Shown piece by piece: positions 25,052 through 38,096 of a stretch of DNA of 64,000 bases (position 1 is its first letter; every line of letters starts with the position of its first letter). Below the pieces are notes generated by a model. It was not told where the DNA came from and did not search any database. It was given only the letters and a program-made list of their open reading frames with translations. Position numbers and translations under genes: made by a program. This DNA comes from Diogma glabrata (lineage: Eukaryota > Arthropoda > Insecta > Diptera > Cylindrotomidae), in contig OY856187.1 in NCBI GenBank assembly GCA_963693315.1, positions 391,989,269 to 392,053,268 of the forward strand. The letters run 5' to 3'.

Positions 25052-25804
25052 CTGGTCGTTAAAAACTAAATTTTCCGAGACGCCCCCTAGAAAAATTCTT
25101 TGTGGTCAAAAAACCACACCGGCATTATTTTTTTTTTTTTTAAATCAAAAGAACACGTGCCGCAAAATCGTCGAAGTTGATTTTTTGAAAAATTCATAGA
25201 TTTTTTCAAATATCTCGTAAAATATGCAAATGTCAAAAAAAATAACATAACCATTTTTGTAGGAAATTTAATTCTCTATAAAAAAGGTCCAAGTCATTTT
25301 TTCCCGAAAACGTATAGTTCTCATGATATTTTGAAAATGAACTTGTAAGTTTTCGTAATTTTTAAAAAACATAAAAATAAAAATGACGAAAAAGTCCTAA
25401 TGTTCTTCTTATGCTATAGAATGAAATGTATAAAAAATTAATCGTGACAAAAAAATCAAAATTAGTACTTTTTCGTAGAAATTTTCATCATTTGGTTTTA
25501 CGAGTTTCGACGAATTTCAAGTTTTTTTTCAAAATATCATCAGAAATATAGGTTTTAGGAAAAAAATGACTTGGACCTTTTTTGTAGAGAATTAAATTTC
25601 CTACAAAAATGTTTTTGTGATTTTTTTTTACATCTGCATATTTTATGAGATATTAACAATATTATCAAAAAATAAACTTCGATGATTTTGCGGCACGTGT
25701 TCTTTTGACTTAAAAAAAAAAAAAATAATGCCGTTGTGGTTTTTTGACCACAAAGAATTTTTCTAGGGGGCGTCTCGCAAAATTTAGTTTTAACGACCAG
25801 TCTA
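25048..25804. mobile_element. 757-bp full-length palindromic MITE in (TA)n
   Basis: Begins TAGACTGGTCGTTAAAAACT and ends with its inverse (GACCAGTCTA). The two halves pair along nearly their full length around a centre near 25426; for example gaacacgtgccgcaaaatcg on the left is mirrored at about 25680-25705. It sits inside TA repeats, as expected for an element with TA target preference (Tc1/mariner-like). It has no coding capacity. Confidence 0.85.
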
Positions 25805-25815
25805 ATATATATATA

Positions 25816-25960
25816 TACACTCAGTTCTGTTTTTGCACGAATTTATTATACACGAATTTGAAATAACACGAGTTGAAGAGAAAAAATAATTTTCTTTATG
25901 CACGAAATTTTTTGAAATAACACGAATCGACTAATCGATTTTTTAAGAAAAGAAATTTAT
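25816..25960 (+). repeat. Left terminus of a DNA-transposon-like element
   Basis: ACTCAGTTCTGTTTTTGCAC then cacgaattt/cacgaatttg words. The inverse of a related end, CACCTAATTCTGTTTTTACA, is at about 30567-30602. Both ends face outward into (TA)n. The cacga-rich ends recall pogo/Tigger-type termini; this is inference. Confidence 0.45.
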
Positions 25961-26074
25961 TTTGTAGTACCTTATGTATTTTTAAAAGCCGCTTCAAATT
26001 ACAATACATTTGCCAAAAAAATTAAATTAAAATATTTTAATTTAAAAGTTCTAAACTGTAACAAGATATTTAAA

Positions 26075-26285
26075 TAATAATAAAATAATAAACACCTTAT
26101 TCTTGTTAAATTGAGTTTTATTTCACTAAATACGTATTTCGAAAGCTATATGCTTTCATCTGACAGTAGTATCTAAAACGTTTCTAGATACTACTGTCTA
26201 TGAAATGATAGCTTTCGAAATACATATATAGTGAAATAAAACTCAATTTAAAAAGAATAAGACGTGTATTATTTTATTATTATTT
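26075..26285. repeat. Near-perfect hairpin, ~210 bp
   Basis: aaattgagttttatttcact at about 26108 and its inverse near 26232, plus atttcgaaagc/gctttcgaaat and gtagtatctaaaacg/ctagatactac, make a stem centred near 26178. It is likely a MITE or a tail-to-tail repeat terminus. Confidence 0.75.
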
Positions 26286-26376
26286 AAAATTAAAATGTAG
26301 AGTAGAAATACAGTAAGTATTTACATTTTTACTCTCTATTCATTATTGTACGATCCGTGATAGAATCAGAATTTTT

Positions 26377-26950
26377 TTAATCATTCCGGTCAGACTGTGG
26401 CCCATTCCAATCAGACTGTAAATCGGCTCGTAGAACATGGCCAAACCAAGCAATCCTATTGGACCGGATACAACCTATTATATCATGACCGACAAGAAGT
26501 ACGCTGATCTCAAAGTTATATCGGGTTCTGTACTCTCCATCGTCTGTCTTAAGTGAACCAAAAATGTGGCGTACGATCTTACGCTCAAATACAGATAAAT
26601 GTGATTTTTTGTAAGGATTCAGGTTTGTGACCCATACATCACATGCGGCCATATAATCAATGTCTTGTATAACTTGAGTTTGGTGTTGATAAATATGGTG
26701 ATCCAAGGGGAGGTTTAATTGAGTAGAAAGATCGACTATCTGCAATGATTCGAGCTTTTATATCTGTAAGTATGCTGTTGTTTTAGTCAAACATTGATCC
26801 CAAATATTTAAAAGATTCAACTCCATCATTTCGATCATCGCCGCACATCAAATCCTTCTTCTTGAAACATTCATATATTTGGTTTTATCATAGTTATTTT
26901 GCAGATCAATTTTTCTAGCACCATTCTTAAGTTGACTTGAAAGTTTTACT
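26377..26950 (-). pseudogene. RTE-like LINE: RT 3' part and C-terminal domain
   Basis: The first part carries NYDKTKYMNVSR (RT domain after YxDD) with stops. The longest open part starts at 26745 and reads WVTNLNPYKKSHLSVFERKI, then RHIFG, DGEYRTRYNFEI and RSNRIAWFGHVLR. Those are the C-terminal motifs (LxxFERK...RIFG...GEWRxRYN...RLxWxGHVxR) of RTE-like ORF2 proteins. Confidence 0.8.
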
Positions 26951-27070
26951 CATAAAATTTTCACTTTGGCCGAGTATGACATCAGTCCGATGCCCGACTT
27001 GTTCCTGGTCACTTAAGAAAATTCTCAAAATAAGAATACAAAGTATCTAAAATATTTTTATGATCTACTT

Positions 27071-27480
27071 TTAGCTTCCCATCTTCGTTTTGAATAGCAG
27101 TCGATCTAGTTTGAGGTTCCTTCTTTTAGGCTTTGACCTGTTGAAAGAAGTAACGTGTTTGATGTTCCTTATTAAAGCTTTCAATCTCCTCACACTTCTT
27201 CTTCCACCATTCTCACTACGTTCATCTACATAGCTTTCTAACGGTTTGTCTGGCCAGTTTATAGTTCTCCTTCGTGGACCTGATTTCTCCAATGTTTGGC
27301 AATATGGATTTGATATCTCTCTTCTGTTTCAGCATTCTTTAGTGATTAGATGTTAAAACGTTCTTTGAATTTCGGAATGCCTGGATTTGAAAATTGGAAA
27401 GATATGGTTCCATCTTAGCACATACTAGGAAGTGGGTGGTCACTTCCAATGTATGCAGCTCTAAATGATCGCGCAAACAG
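27071..27480 (-). pseudogene. LINE linker between endonuclease and RT (degraded)
   Basis: A lysine/arginine-rich stretch (RRTINWPDKPLESYVDER and RRSVRRLKALIR) lies between the endonuclease and RT parts of the same minus-strand LINE. Its position and composition fit the linker; it has no domain of its own. Confidence 0.4.
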
Positions 27481-27559
27481 ATCCCCCTAAAAGAACTAGC
27501 ACGTGATCAATTTGATCGATCGATAATGCAAACTCAGTCATTCTCTCACCATTATCATT

Positions 27560-27960
27560 CGATTCAAATATCTCTTCCAACCTTCCCATTAAAGTCATCA
27601 AGAACCATAATGAAGACGCGTGTTGGCATTTGTTTCATAGCGTCTTCCATTGGTATGTAGAAAGCATTCTCCTCGTCGACGGTCTAAACTGCAGTAGGTG
27701 CATGCACGGCAATAAGAGAAATATTGTTGTATGTATCGTGTACCCGTAGGTAGCAGATCCTCTCATTGACCAGAATGAATTTCATCACGGCTCCTTGTCT
27801 GCGTGAACCATCAAGAAACCCAGTACCAAATTCTCTTCGAGAAGTATAACCACTACAGTATAAAGAGTGAATATCTAAATCTTGTTTTCCGATTATTGGC
27901 TGTCTAATTTCTTTCAGAGCAATGATATCCACCCTATACTTCTCTGCCTCTGTTTCTAGA
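27560..27960 (-). pseudogene. LINE AP-like endonuclease domain
   Basis: Reads VDIIALKEIRQP (catalytic Glu strand), RREFGTGFLDGSRRQGAVM, NERICYLRVHDTYNNISLIA, VHAPT and DDFNGKVG (the D-x-N catalytic motif). This order is that of the apurinic-like endonuclease of LINEs, which nicks the target DNA. Stops near 27687 (in the ...VHAPTAV-stop-TV stretch) and an altered GDFN make it inactive. Confidence 0.8.
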
Positions 27961-28139
27961 CATATTAGAGAGCATCAAGTGCGCTCGGTAGTCTGTCCTT
28001 TTTCACGTCCATGTAAAATTCTGGTTTTTGTCCGGGTATGTTATTCTTTTTCTGGTTTCTAAATTTAACAAAGTTTTTTTCGGGGTTAAGGTGTTAACCT
28101 CAGATCCAACCCAAATTTTGTGAATGGGTTCTAATGTTA

Positions 28140-28640
28140 AGGTCATCAGAATAATATTTTTACATGCCGCCACTTTACATGCCGCCACAGCGTGCCACTT
28201 GATCCAAGCAGACGCCCGCTCCCAGCCGCCCCTAACATGGAGAAGAGACGCTTGAGTCGCATTCGTTTTAAGGCGCCAATTTGCTGTGATGTAGCGTCAT
28301 TGACTAAGCAGTTTTTACTCTGCTTGTCTCCGATACACCAACCTTATTCTGTCAGCATTACCCAGGCTGCACGGCAAAGACATCGGATTTTGCTACTCTT
28401 TATCTTTAGTTACCATAAACCGCTATGTATAAGATTTAATATGTAACTTTTTTCAATGGATAATATGTTACATTTTTCGTATCTGATCGATCAATTTTCC
28501 ATTGACATTGCTAATTGTTAGAGAAATTCTACGTCCATGCCGTGCTACTTGTGTAACGTTGACAGAATTAGGTTAGTATAATTGAGAAGAGCAAAGTAAG
28601 AACTGCGCAAGAACAAAGTAAGAATTATTCTACAAAATGG
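28140..28640. other. Mixed-composition spacer between divergent LINE remnants
   Basis: GC is higher than in the flanks. A short direct repeat, catgccgccac, occurs twice near 28163-28188. An 84-codon plus frame at 28192-28446 has no recognisable family. It may be 5' UTR of one of the LINEs. Confidence 0.3.
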
Positions 28641-28649
28641 CAAGTCATT

Positions 28650-29990
28650 GCCGCCGTAGAACCAATGCAACTCAAGCGTCTGTTCTCACCAACTACAATC
28701 GGAAAACGACCACTAAAATCGCAACGAATGGTTGGGCGACTATTGCCGCTAAAGCGTTGAACATAAGCGAGAAAGCTGATTATCTTCTACGGAAAAGAAA
28801 CGCGAACATATAAAGGTTGTATCGAAAACATCAACCAACATGCGGTTAATGGAAATTCGAAAGAGTGTTTTGCCAATGCGCGAAATCTGACAAAAAACTA
28901 CCACCCAAGATCCACAGTCATAAAAAATGGAAACTACGAGCTTACAACAAATGAACGTGATTTGCTGGCAGTATAACGCTCCCACTTTCAAAGCCTACTG
29001 AATAGAAAAAATGAAATTGATCCTGTTCGAACAATTGCGCCGTCAAGTTGTGGTTTTCATAGCAACTGTTTTACCGCAGATCAATGTTTTGCTTTTAGGA
29101 TGATTATAGAAAAATGTTGGAAGTACAACATCTCTATGTTGATTTCAAGCAAGCATATGAGTATCATCCGCGACAACAACAGTTTCTGGTCCTCTCGATA
29201 TAACTTTCGATATAACACGATCGAACAGGTGTTCGACGAGGTGATGCACTTGCGCCCATACTATTTAATTGACAGCTTGAAAACGCGATAAGAAAAAGCC
29301 GAATCGAAACACAAAACTGCATTTTTAACGAATCTAGTCAAATTCTTGGTTACGCAGATGATATTGCGCTTCTCGGACGTAGAACAATTGATATTAAGAT
29401 AGGCTCACAGTTTGAAAGAAATGCTAAACAACTTAGATTATACATCAACACCGGCAAAACTAAACTTCTAACAACATCTTGGAACATAACTCCCGGAAAT
29501 CTGGATACTGACTATAAAGTGGAACGCGTTGAAAACTTCAAATACCCCGGGTCTGTAAAAACTTCGTCAAATGACATGCAGGTATATATCAAAGCCCTTG
29601 CCACTGCCGCATACAGGAGTTTTCTACGCACACTTAAAACTTATACGATCAAAATTTCTTTCGTGGTTGCACTTTACAAAGCATTAATTCGACCTGTGCC
29701 TACCTTCAAAAGTGAAAGCTGGACACTGAATCGCACCGACTGTAAAATTCTATCAACATTCGAGAGGAAGGTCATGCGAAGAATTTATGGTTCATACAAA
29801 ATTGCTGAGAATCAGTAAAGAATCCAAATGGATCACGAAATCAGACAGCTCCTTGGTAGCTGCGATGGAATTGGATTCACTAAATCCAACCGGATGAGAT
29901 GGTTTGGTCTTGTAGAAAAGGCTCCACTAGATAGAATGATAAAAAAAAACATCTCAACAACCACCAGCTGGTGTCTGAAAACGAAATGAA
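28650..29990 (+). mobile_element. RTE-like LINE remnant (plus strand)
   Basis: Starts in the endonuclease-RT linker (ARNLTKNYHPRSTVIKNGNY near 28885, LLNRKNEID near 28995), goes on with RT (29100-29520) and ends in the C-terminal domain (to about 29990). It is related to, but clearly different from, the minus-strand remnant at 26370-28000. No endonuclease is visible on this strand, so it is 5'-truncated. Confidence 0.75.
29100..29818 (+). pseudogene. RTE-like reverse transcriptase, YADD box and C-terminal part
   Basis: In alternating frames: VDFKQAYE (RT motif A), GVRRGDALAPILFN (motif B; the usual form is G-V-R-Q-G-D), GYADDIALLGRR (motif C, catalytic YADD, near 29348), then INTGKTKLL. The last part, in a 99-codon frame from 29519, reads ENFKYPGSV and STFERKVMRRIYGS. 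Several frameshifts and stops make it inactive. RT copies the element RNA at the nicked target. Confidence 0.8.
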
Positions 29991-30566
29991 TGGAAGCTGA
30001 TTGCACAGGTGGCAAAATCGTTTAACGTTTAAGAGGAAATATACATTTTGTTTGTCCCTATGATTTGGCAATAGAAAAACTATATACATACAACACACCT
30101 TTGTCAATTATTTTTAATACTATGTTCTTTTACGTTCACGGAAACCTCGGCGAGCGAATTTTATTCGCAGTTGGCCAACGTTTTTTAATTTTGTTTACGT
30201 TTTGGGCCTGAATACTAAAATTGGATCAGCAGCCAAATTCTGTAATTGTAAAGCGGTGAAGTTTTAAAAACTCACAATAATTCTGCATATCCAAATTTTT
30301 GGTTTGCCACTTTCGATAAAATTATTGAATTTCTACTTTTATTTAACAAATTTTCTAAAGTTATAACTAATTTATGGCAACAGCTAGCCATCAACTGAAA
30401 AATATATATAAGCGTATTATATTTTAAGAACTGATGGTGGTGTGAGTAAATGCAACAGCGTGTCCAATATTTTTTGGACTGATTTTTTGAGAGTGGAACC
30501 AATCCTCCATTTTTCCATATATACAATGTATATTTTTGCACGAATTTTTTTTACACGTCTTTCTCT

Positions 30567-31919
<1,353 letters not shown>

Positions 31920-32303
31920 TACTTCGGTCTGAAGGACCTGAGTATTACATTCATTCGCCAAACGTGAAATTCTTACCCTCAATTTTTTTTGGCATTTTTC
32001 GACTTTTTAGGACTGATTCTAATAAATCAAAAAAAAATGTCTGTCTTTCTGCGTATTACCTACGAAACTGTCAGTATTACCTACGAAATCTAGAAAACCG
32101 CTGGAGAAGATTCAACATTTTTTTTTCTACTTTAAGCTACGAAAATGCCGTTTTAATATAGAGTAAAATCTATGTGAAAGTGAAACTTTTTCTAACTAGT
32201 GACTGAAATTTTTTTTCTCACTAGTGAGTGAAAATAAATAAGTTTCGGTGGTCGCCTACAGGTGGTGGTTAAAACCAAATATTTAAAAATAATAATTTTT
32301 ATT

Positions 32304-33042
32304 GTATGCCAGTGTTCACCTACAGATGGAAGACAATGGCAAACAGTTCGAAAATATAAATTTAATTTTACACATTATTAAAGTTTTTGTAAATTATAAA
32401 AAGTTTATTCTGTTTTATTTGTTAGAAATATTGAAAGTACAATTAATATTTTTTAATGATTAGTAGTAGTGGTTGGTTTCATCGAAGATGTAGATGGCAG
32501 ATTCATTTGGAAAATTGATGAATTGAAACATTCTGAATTTATCAAATACCAAAGTGAATACGGATCCTACATTGAGAAGATTTTCCACTAGTGTTCTGAC
32601 GGATGCAGGAGCTGATTTAATTTAAATTAGAAAACATGGTGGATAGAAATCCAGCACTGCGGCTGAACAGTATAAAGATCATTCCCTAAATAATAAAATA
32701 GAAAGAGGTAATAAAATATTTCAATCCCTTGAAAATACTGCGATATTGACCAAAACAAACACAGAAACCGAAACAACTACAGAAACAGTAAATCAAATCA
32801 AATCTCAAATATTCAATCCTGTAAACAATATATCAGCTTTCCACATGAATCTGCCTTTTACATCATCGATGAAACCAACCACTACTATTAATCATTATAT
32901 TAATTGTACTTTGAATATTTCTAACAAATAAAACAGAATAAGCTTTTTATAATTTACAAAAACTTTAATAATGTGTGAAATTGAATATATATTTTCGAAA
33001 TATTTGCTATTGTCTTCCATCTGGAGGCGAACACTGGCATAC
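32304..33042. mobile_element. Second foldback element (739 bp) inserted in the first
   Basis: Ends are GTATGCCAGTGTTC and GAACACTGGCATAC. Arms of about 200 bp are inverted copies, e.g. gatggaagacaatgg/ccattgtcttccatc-type ends and ggtttcatcgaagatg/catcatcgatgaaacc inside. A 61-codon Thr-rich frame (32746-32931) partly lies in the right arm and is probably not a gene. Confidence 0.8.
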
Positions 33043-33189
33043 GAATCAAAAAACATTTTACACTGTTAAAAATTATATATAAATACAATGTTGCTATTTT
33101 GGTTTCCACTGTCAAAATTGGCTATGTTGTCTTGTAAGTTTTTAGTAGGAGAATTTGTTACAAGCGAAGAAAAAATAGCGTTTTCTACG

Positions 33190-33297
33190 CGTGGTGAAAA
33201 CCTTTTTGCGTTCCTGAACTTATTTCAATCGACGCTGTTGCGACAAACCGTCGACAAACCGTCCAGTCACGCAAAAGGAGACGTTTTCACCACTTGT
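33190..33297. repeat. Short inverted repeat (hairpin)
   Basis: gtggtgaaaacctttttgcg and, inverted, cgcaaaaggagacgttttca pair across about 60 bp. Confidence 0.6.
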
Positions 33298-35261
33298 TGA
33301 AAAATCTACTGTTTCTTAGAATAAGCATACTCAATGGATAGGTCCGAAAGTACGCTGTGTTCGATAACTGTACCGGAGTCAGGAAGTGTGTCACAAAAAT
33401 CATTATGTGTGTCAAAAATAGCAAATTCTCATATTTTTGGCTTAAAAAACGTTCATTTTAAGTGATAATGAGTAGGAACAAAGAATGTGGAGAAATCTTG
33501 ATGGTCGGGATCGGTAGGTGAGATCAAAAACTAGATTATTGCATTAGAAGTTTGTCAAAAAAATGTTGTCAAGTGTGTCAAAAGAAAAATTTTTATTTAT
33601 GTTTTTACCGAATTTTTTGGAAAAAATAAAATTAATTATTTGTATGACATGAAATTTTATTATTATTTTCTCTATAATGGCATTATAAGGCATCTATAAC
33701 GGCATTATAAGTTTGTCAAAAAAATATTGTCAAGTGTGTCAAAAAAATGATTTCATTTATTGTTTTAGATAATTTTATGAAAAAAAAAATTTAGCTGTTT
33801 GTTTACGTAAATATAATTGAACATGGAAATTTTTGAATTTGTTATAGTTTTTTAAATCTTGAAAAATTCTAAATTTTTGATTTTATTGTGATTATTGGAA
33901 ATTTGAAAAAAGTTTAAATTTTTGATATTGTTTTAATTTTTGCAATATTTTTAGAATTTTCGGAATTTTGGAGATAGTTTGAAGTTTTAAATTTTTAAGA
34001 ATTTTTGGAATATTATTAGAATATAGAAAAGGTTGAAATATTTGATTTTATTCTAATTTTTGGAATATTTTTGGAATTTTGAAAAAAAATTTCAATCTTT
34101 TATTTTCTTTTATATTTTGCAATATTTTTAGAATTTTTTAATGTTTTAATTTTTGATTTTGTAATAATTTTTGGAATATTTTTAGCATTTTGAAAAAAGC
34201 TTGATTTTATTCCAAAATTCCAAAAATATTGCAAAAATTATGTGAATGTCAAAAATTGACACTTTTTTCAAAATTCCAAAAATTATAATAAAAACAAAAA
34301 TTTAAATTTTTCATAATTCTAAAAATATTCCAAAAACTCTTACAAAATCAAAAACTGAAACTTTTATCAAAATTCTAAAAAAATATATAAAATTTAAATT
34401 TCACAAATTCAAAATTCTATTTTATTTCAAAATTCTAAAAATATTGCAAAAATTATAATAAAATCAAAAATTAAAACTTTTTTAAAAATTATAAAAATAT
34501 TGCAAAAATTATTACAAAATCAAAATACAAACATTTTTCAGAATTCCAAAAATATTCCAAAAACTAAAACAAATTCAAAAATTTCCATGTCAAATTTCAT
34601 GCTTTCATGTCATACACATAATCAAATTTTTGTTCCAAAAAATTGGCTTAAAAAATAAATGAAAATCATTTTTTTGACACACTTGACAATATTTTTTTGA
34701 CAAACTTATAATGCCATAGTTCTCAATAATAATAATAACATTTCACATGTCATACAAATAATTTCATTTTTACCCAAAAGTTCGTGTAAAAAAATGACAG
34801 TCATTCTTTTGACACACTTGACAACATTTGTTTGACAAAATTATAATGTAATAATCTAGATTTTGGTCTAAAATACCAATCCCTACCATCAAGATTTCTC
34901 CAAATTCAATGTTCCTACTCGTAATCACTTAAAATGAACATTTTTAAGCAAAAAATATGCAAATTTCCTGGTTTTGACACACTTGGCGATTTTTTCGACA
35001 CACTTTCGGGACAGCTATCGAACACATCGTCCTTTCGGCTCTTTCCATTGGGTATACCTATTTTTGGAAACAAAAATTATTGAAATCCGTCTAGCCGTTT
35101 TCTAGATTTTGTCGGTTGTCGGCCGGCAGACAGACATAGATTTTTTTTGCTTGTTTAGAATCAGTAGGTCCTAAAACGTCGAGAAATGCCAAAAAAGTGG
35201 GGGTAAGAATTTCACTTTTGGCTCATGAATGTAATACTTAAGTTTTTTCAAAACCGAAGTA

Positions 35262-37600
35262 ATAATAATAATTCAAGAACGAAAATAAATCACAATAATT
35301 CGTTTGGTGGTAATTTAGAACAAGCAAAATGTGATGACAGATTAAGGATAAATAACAATAACCTATTGGATCCAAACAACGAATTTCACGAGATAAGGAG
35401 TAAAAAAAAGAGGAATGGCAATCGCCTGTAGCTTTAGCCCAACAATTAATTCATATTATATTATTATTACTATTCAACATAATCACCTATTTATGTGCAA
35501 CAATTTTTATATCAATATTTTATGCTGCAGATTACCTTGTAAGGTACAACAATTTTTCTTAACATAGACATAGATTATAGTCACAATAACTGTTTAGCGT
35601 TAAGAAAGAATAGATGTTTAGATCAGCTAAAAATAATGGGGAGAGTGAAATACTATAATACTTGCCCTGGTACGGAGCCACGTTATAATCACTGGACCTT
35701 TACTACTACAAATAAAATTGATGCTACGGGACAGCATCTGTCCCCACACGAAGCTTGAAAATTGGGAATCTCTTAATGTTTTATAAAATTATTCTGACAT
35801 TCCAATGAGAATAAAGTAATAAAAATTAATGTATCTATAATCTAAAAATACCTTGAATTATAACTGTTGATTGATGTCATCAATATTCTTCAACTCCCTT
35901 GACTAGCGTTTGATCAATTAATTAAATTGGATGAACTAATTTGTGAACATAAGTTGCTGCTGTTGAATTACACCTTCGTTGTTCGAAATGCCCAATTGAA
36001 CATTGCATTTGATCCTTTAACCCTTCATTCATATATCTGCCTTTGAATCCATGCGGTTTCAACAACCGGAAAAACCATCAAACAAACGATTGTCTCTAAC
36101 TGTGGTAATAGCTTCGATCACTGTTATCCTTGCTATTCATACTTTCGATAACATCATTGGGTACTTCATCTTCATGCACTGCCACTTTTATAAAGCAGAT
36201 TTAACAATTAATGACAACAATTATCCTTCTATGAAATAAAATAAAAAATATAATTGAAATCGTCATCCAAATTATCAGCTTTTTGATGAACAAACAAAAA
36301 CACAAATCACTGTAAACTACTTAGCGGGGTGGAATCTTCCACTGTAATTAAAGCCAATAAATAATGCTTTCTCAAAACAGTTATTAAAATTAGAAATCAA
36401 TTTTAACAATTAAACAAAACGACATTGGAATTTTTTTCTTTGTTTACAACTTTTTTTTTTATTTGCTTGATTGCAATTAAATACATCACTTTTGAATTAA
36501 AATATTATTGATTTATCACATCAAAGTTAAATAATACTATCAATTGACATTGATCTATATAAATTAAGTAGATTATTGGATGTTGTAATTCTTTTGAAAA
36601 GCAAAAATGGAATAAATAATTTTTTCCAAATTAAAAATTGCAAAAATGTGATTTTGCTTTTGACCTCTTCTAATCAATCGTGTAATGTTCGAAATTCAGC
36701 AAATGATTAACAACGACGTCTGTTCATTAGTATTGGAAATAAAAATTTAGTACGTTCGTTTGCTTTTTATAATATATTTAAAATCAATTAGCAGTTAAGT
36801 TGGGAAAATTTTAAAAGTACTATTAATGTGAAAATGAACGGAAATTAATGTAATACATTTCTATTGAATTGAAAACAAGGAGGAATTTGATTTTATTATT
36901 GTTCTGCGATTATTGCGATCGTTACAATACTTTTAATGGAATAATTATATTTTATGTTGTAGTCCTCTTCCTTTAAGTGTCGTCAGAGTCCGTATATTCT
37001 TTGCTCATATGAGACCATCATATTTTGAAACTTTTGTGTGCAATTTAGCATTTGTGATCGGCTGAGGAGACATTTACGAGCTCACAGACTGAGACTAGTT
37101 GGAATTTAGTCTGAAGGCACACGACTCCTTGGATGTTCCTGATTATGATATCATTATCAGGAACGCACTGATGGTCATTACAGTAGAAGTGCAGATCCAA
37201 AAATATATATTGGTTGAAAAATATGGTATTGTACGAGGCTATATAACGGAATTTCACGTAGCTGAGCTCACTATAACGTGCGATCGATTTAGCTTGAGGG
37301 TATTTGTTTTTGGGCAAATATTTATTGACTGTTGACACTATTTTACTTGCTCTAAATCTCTTTTAAGCTTTTTCTGAATTATATTTTGCGTTGTATGTAG
37401 GTTTACTGTTTTGAGGAAAGTATTTCTGATAAGAATTTCTGAAAAACCATAACAAGATGATAAGGATCGGTTGCCTGCCCACACTTAAGGGTACTTATTT
37501 TTACTATTTACTACCATTTTGCCTTATAATAAAAAAATTGTTACCTATGTGCCAGAAAAGCAATTCCACACATACAAATGTCAACTTCACAATAGTACTT
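35262..37600. other. AT-rich spacer without recognised genes
   Basis: About 2.3 kb. Overlapping plus (37099-37335) and minus (37045-37338) frames include a small palindrome (ttcctgattatgatatcatt and its inverse) but no known domain. A 62-codon frame at 36051-36239 with one hydrophobic stretch is also unassigned. Confidence 0.4.
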
Positions 37601-37611
37601 TGTGTATCTAG

Positions 37612-37709
37612 TTGCACAAAGTTGATTTTTTCCGCACGCGTCGTAATTTCGTACAAATATTTTCGGACAAATATACGACAAGTGCGGAAAAAATCAATTT
37701 GTGCAATGA
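37612..37709. repeat. Hairpin with a ~25-bp stem
   Basis: tgcacaaagttgattttttc and its inverse near 37685-37709 flank a ~48-bp loop; the stem has about one mismatch. Confidence 0.75.
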
Positions 37710-37758
37710 GTTGCACTATATTAATGTAATGGGTGATATTAGTTTATTATTTTAAGTA

Positions 37759-38096
37759 TGTTGAGGTTCCGCTTACTACACGTTAAACATCATATTATAT
37801 ATTTTTTAACACATTATTTATTTGGTTATTTATCACATTTACTTAATGTAATTACATGGTAACACATAACAATATATAACACTATATAACTCAGGCCACT
37901 ATTTGAGTGTAACTTTCTTTATTAACAACATCACGTACACTGAATATATATTAGTTTTATTCTTTCAATTTCTTTCGTAAGAAATTGCAGCGTCAGGCGC
38001 TTGGAATATGATATGTTTTTATGAATATACTTTAATGCTGATAATGTTATTAAAGTATAGTGTAACCCTTATGATCAATCACTACACCTTCCCCAT
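37759..38096 (-). repeat. Candidate 3' LTR of Ty3/gypsy element 1
   Basis: On the minus strand a purine run (AAATGGGGAAGG, 38097-38112) directly precedes TGTAGTGATTGATC, and the segment ends CCTCAACA. A polypurine tract beside a TG...CA segment downstream of pol is what a 3' LTR looks like. However, the sequence beside the primer-binding site at 44817 does not match it, so the call is tentative. Confidence 0.45.

Larger units (their letters stand above)
26370..28000 (-). mobile_element. RTE-like LINE remnant (minus strand), internally deleted
   Basis: On the minus strand the order is endonuclease (27960-27560), endonuclease-to-RT linker (about 27480-27070), then the 3' part of RT and the C-terminal domain (26960-26377). 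The RT core with the YxDD box is missing between about 27070 and 26960. All parts have frameshifts or stops. The features match the RTE-type family of insect endonuclease-reverse transcriptases. Confidence 0.75.
31920..35261. mobile_element. Foldback (FB-like) element with tandem arrays in both arms
   Basis: Outer ends are inverted: TACTTCGG...gtattacattcat at 31920 and atgaatgtaatac...ccgaagta at 35261. Next inward come the gacagacat block, the gtgtcaaaa/ttgacacac tandem block and the ~60-bp AT-rich array; the two arms meet at about 34205 with almost no spacer. The left arm is interrupted between about 32160 and 33340 by other DNA, including the foldback element 32304-33042. No transposase gene is seen, and no clear target duplication. 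Confidence 0.8.

Noticed and set aside
26120..26170. Possible hammerhead ribozyme (CAGATGAAAGC...GCTTTCGAAATAC on the minus strand)
   Set aside because: The core would need CTGATGA; here it is CAGATGA, and the stem pairs through the core GA, so the catalytic fold cannot form as drawn.
35225..35431. 68-codon Asn-rich frame
   Set aside because: It starts inside the terminal repeat of the foldback element and has no domain; probably chance.
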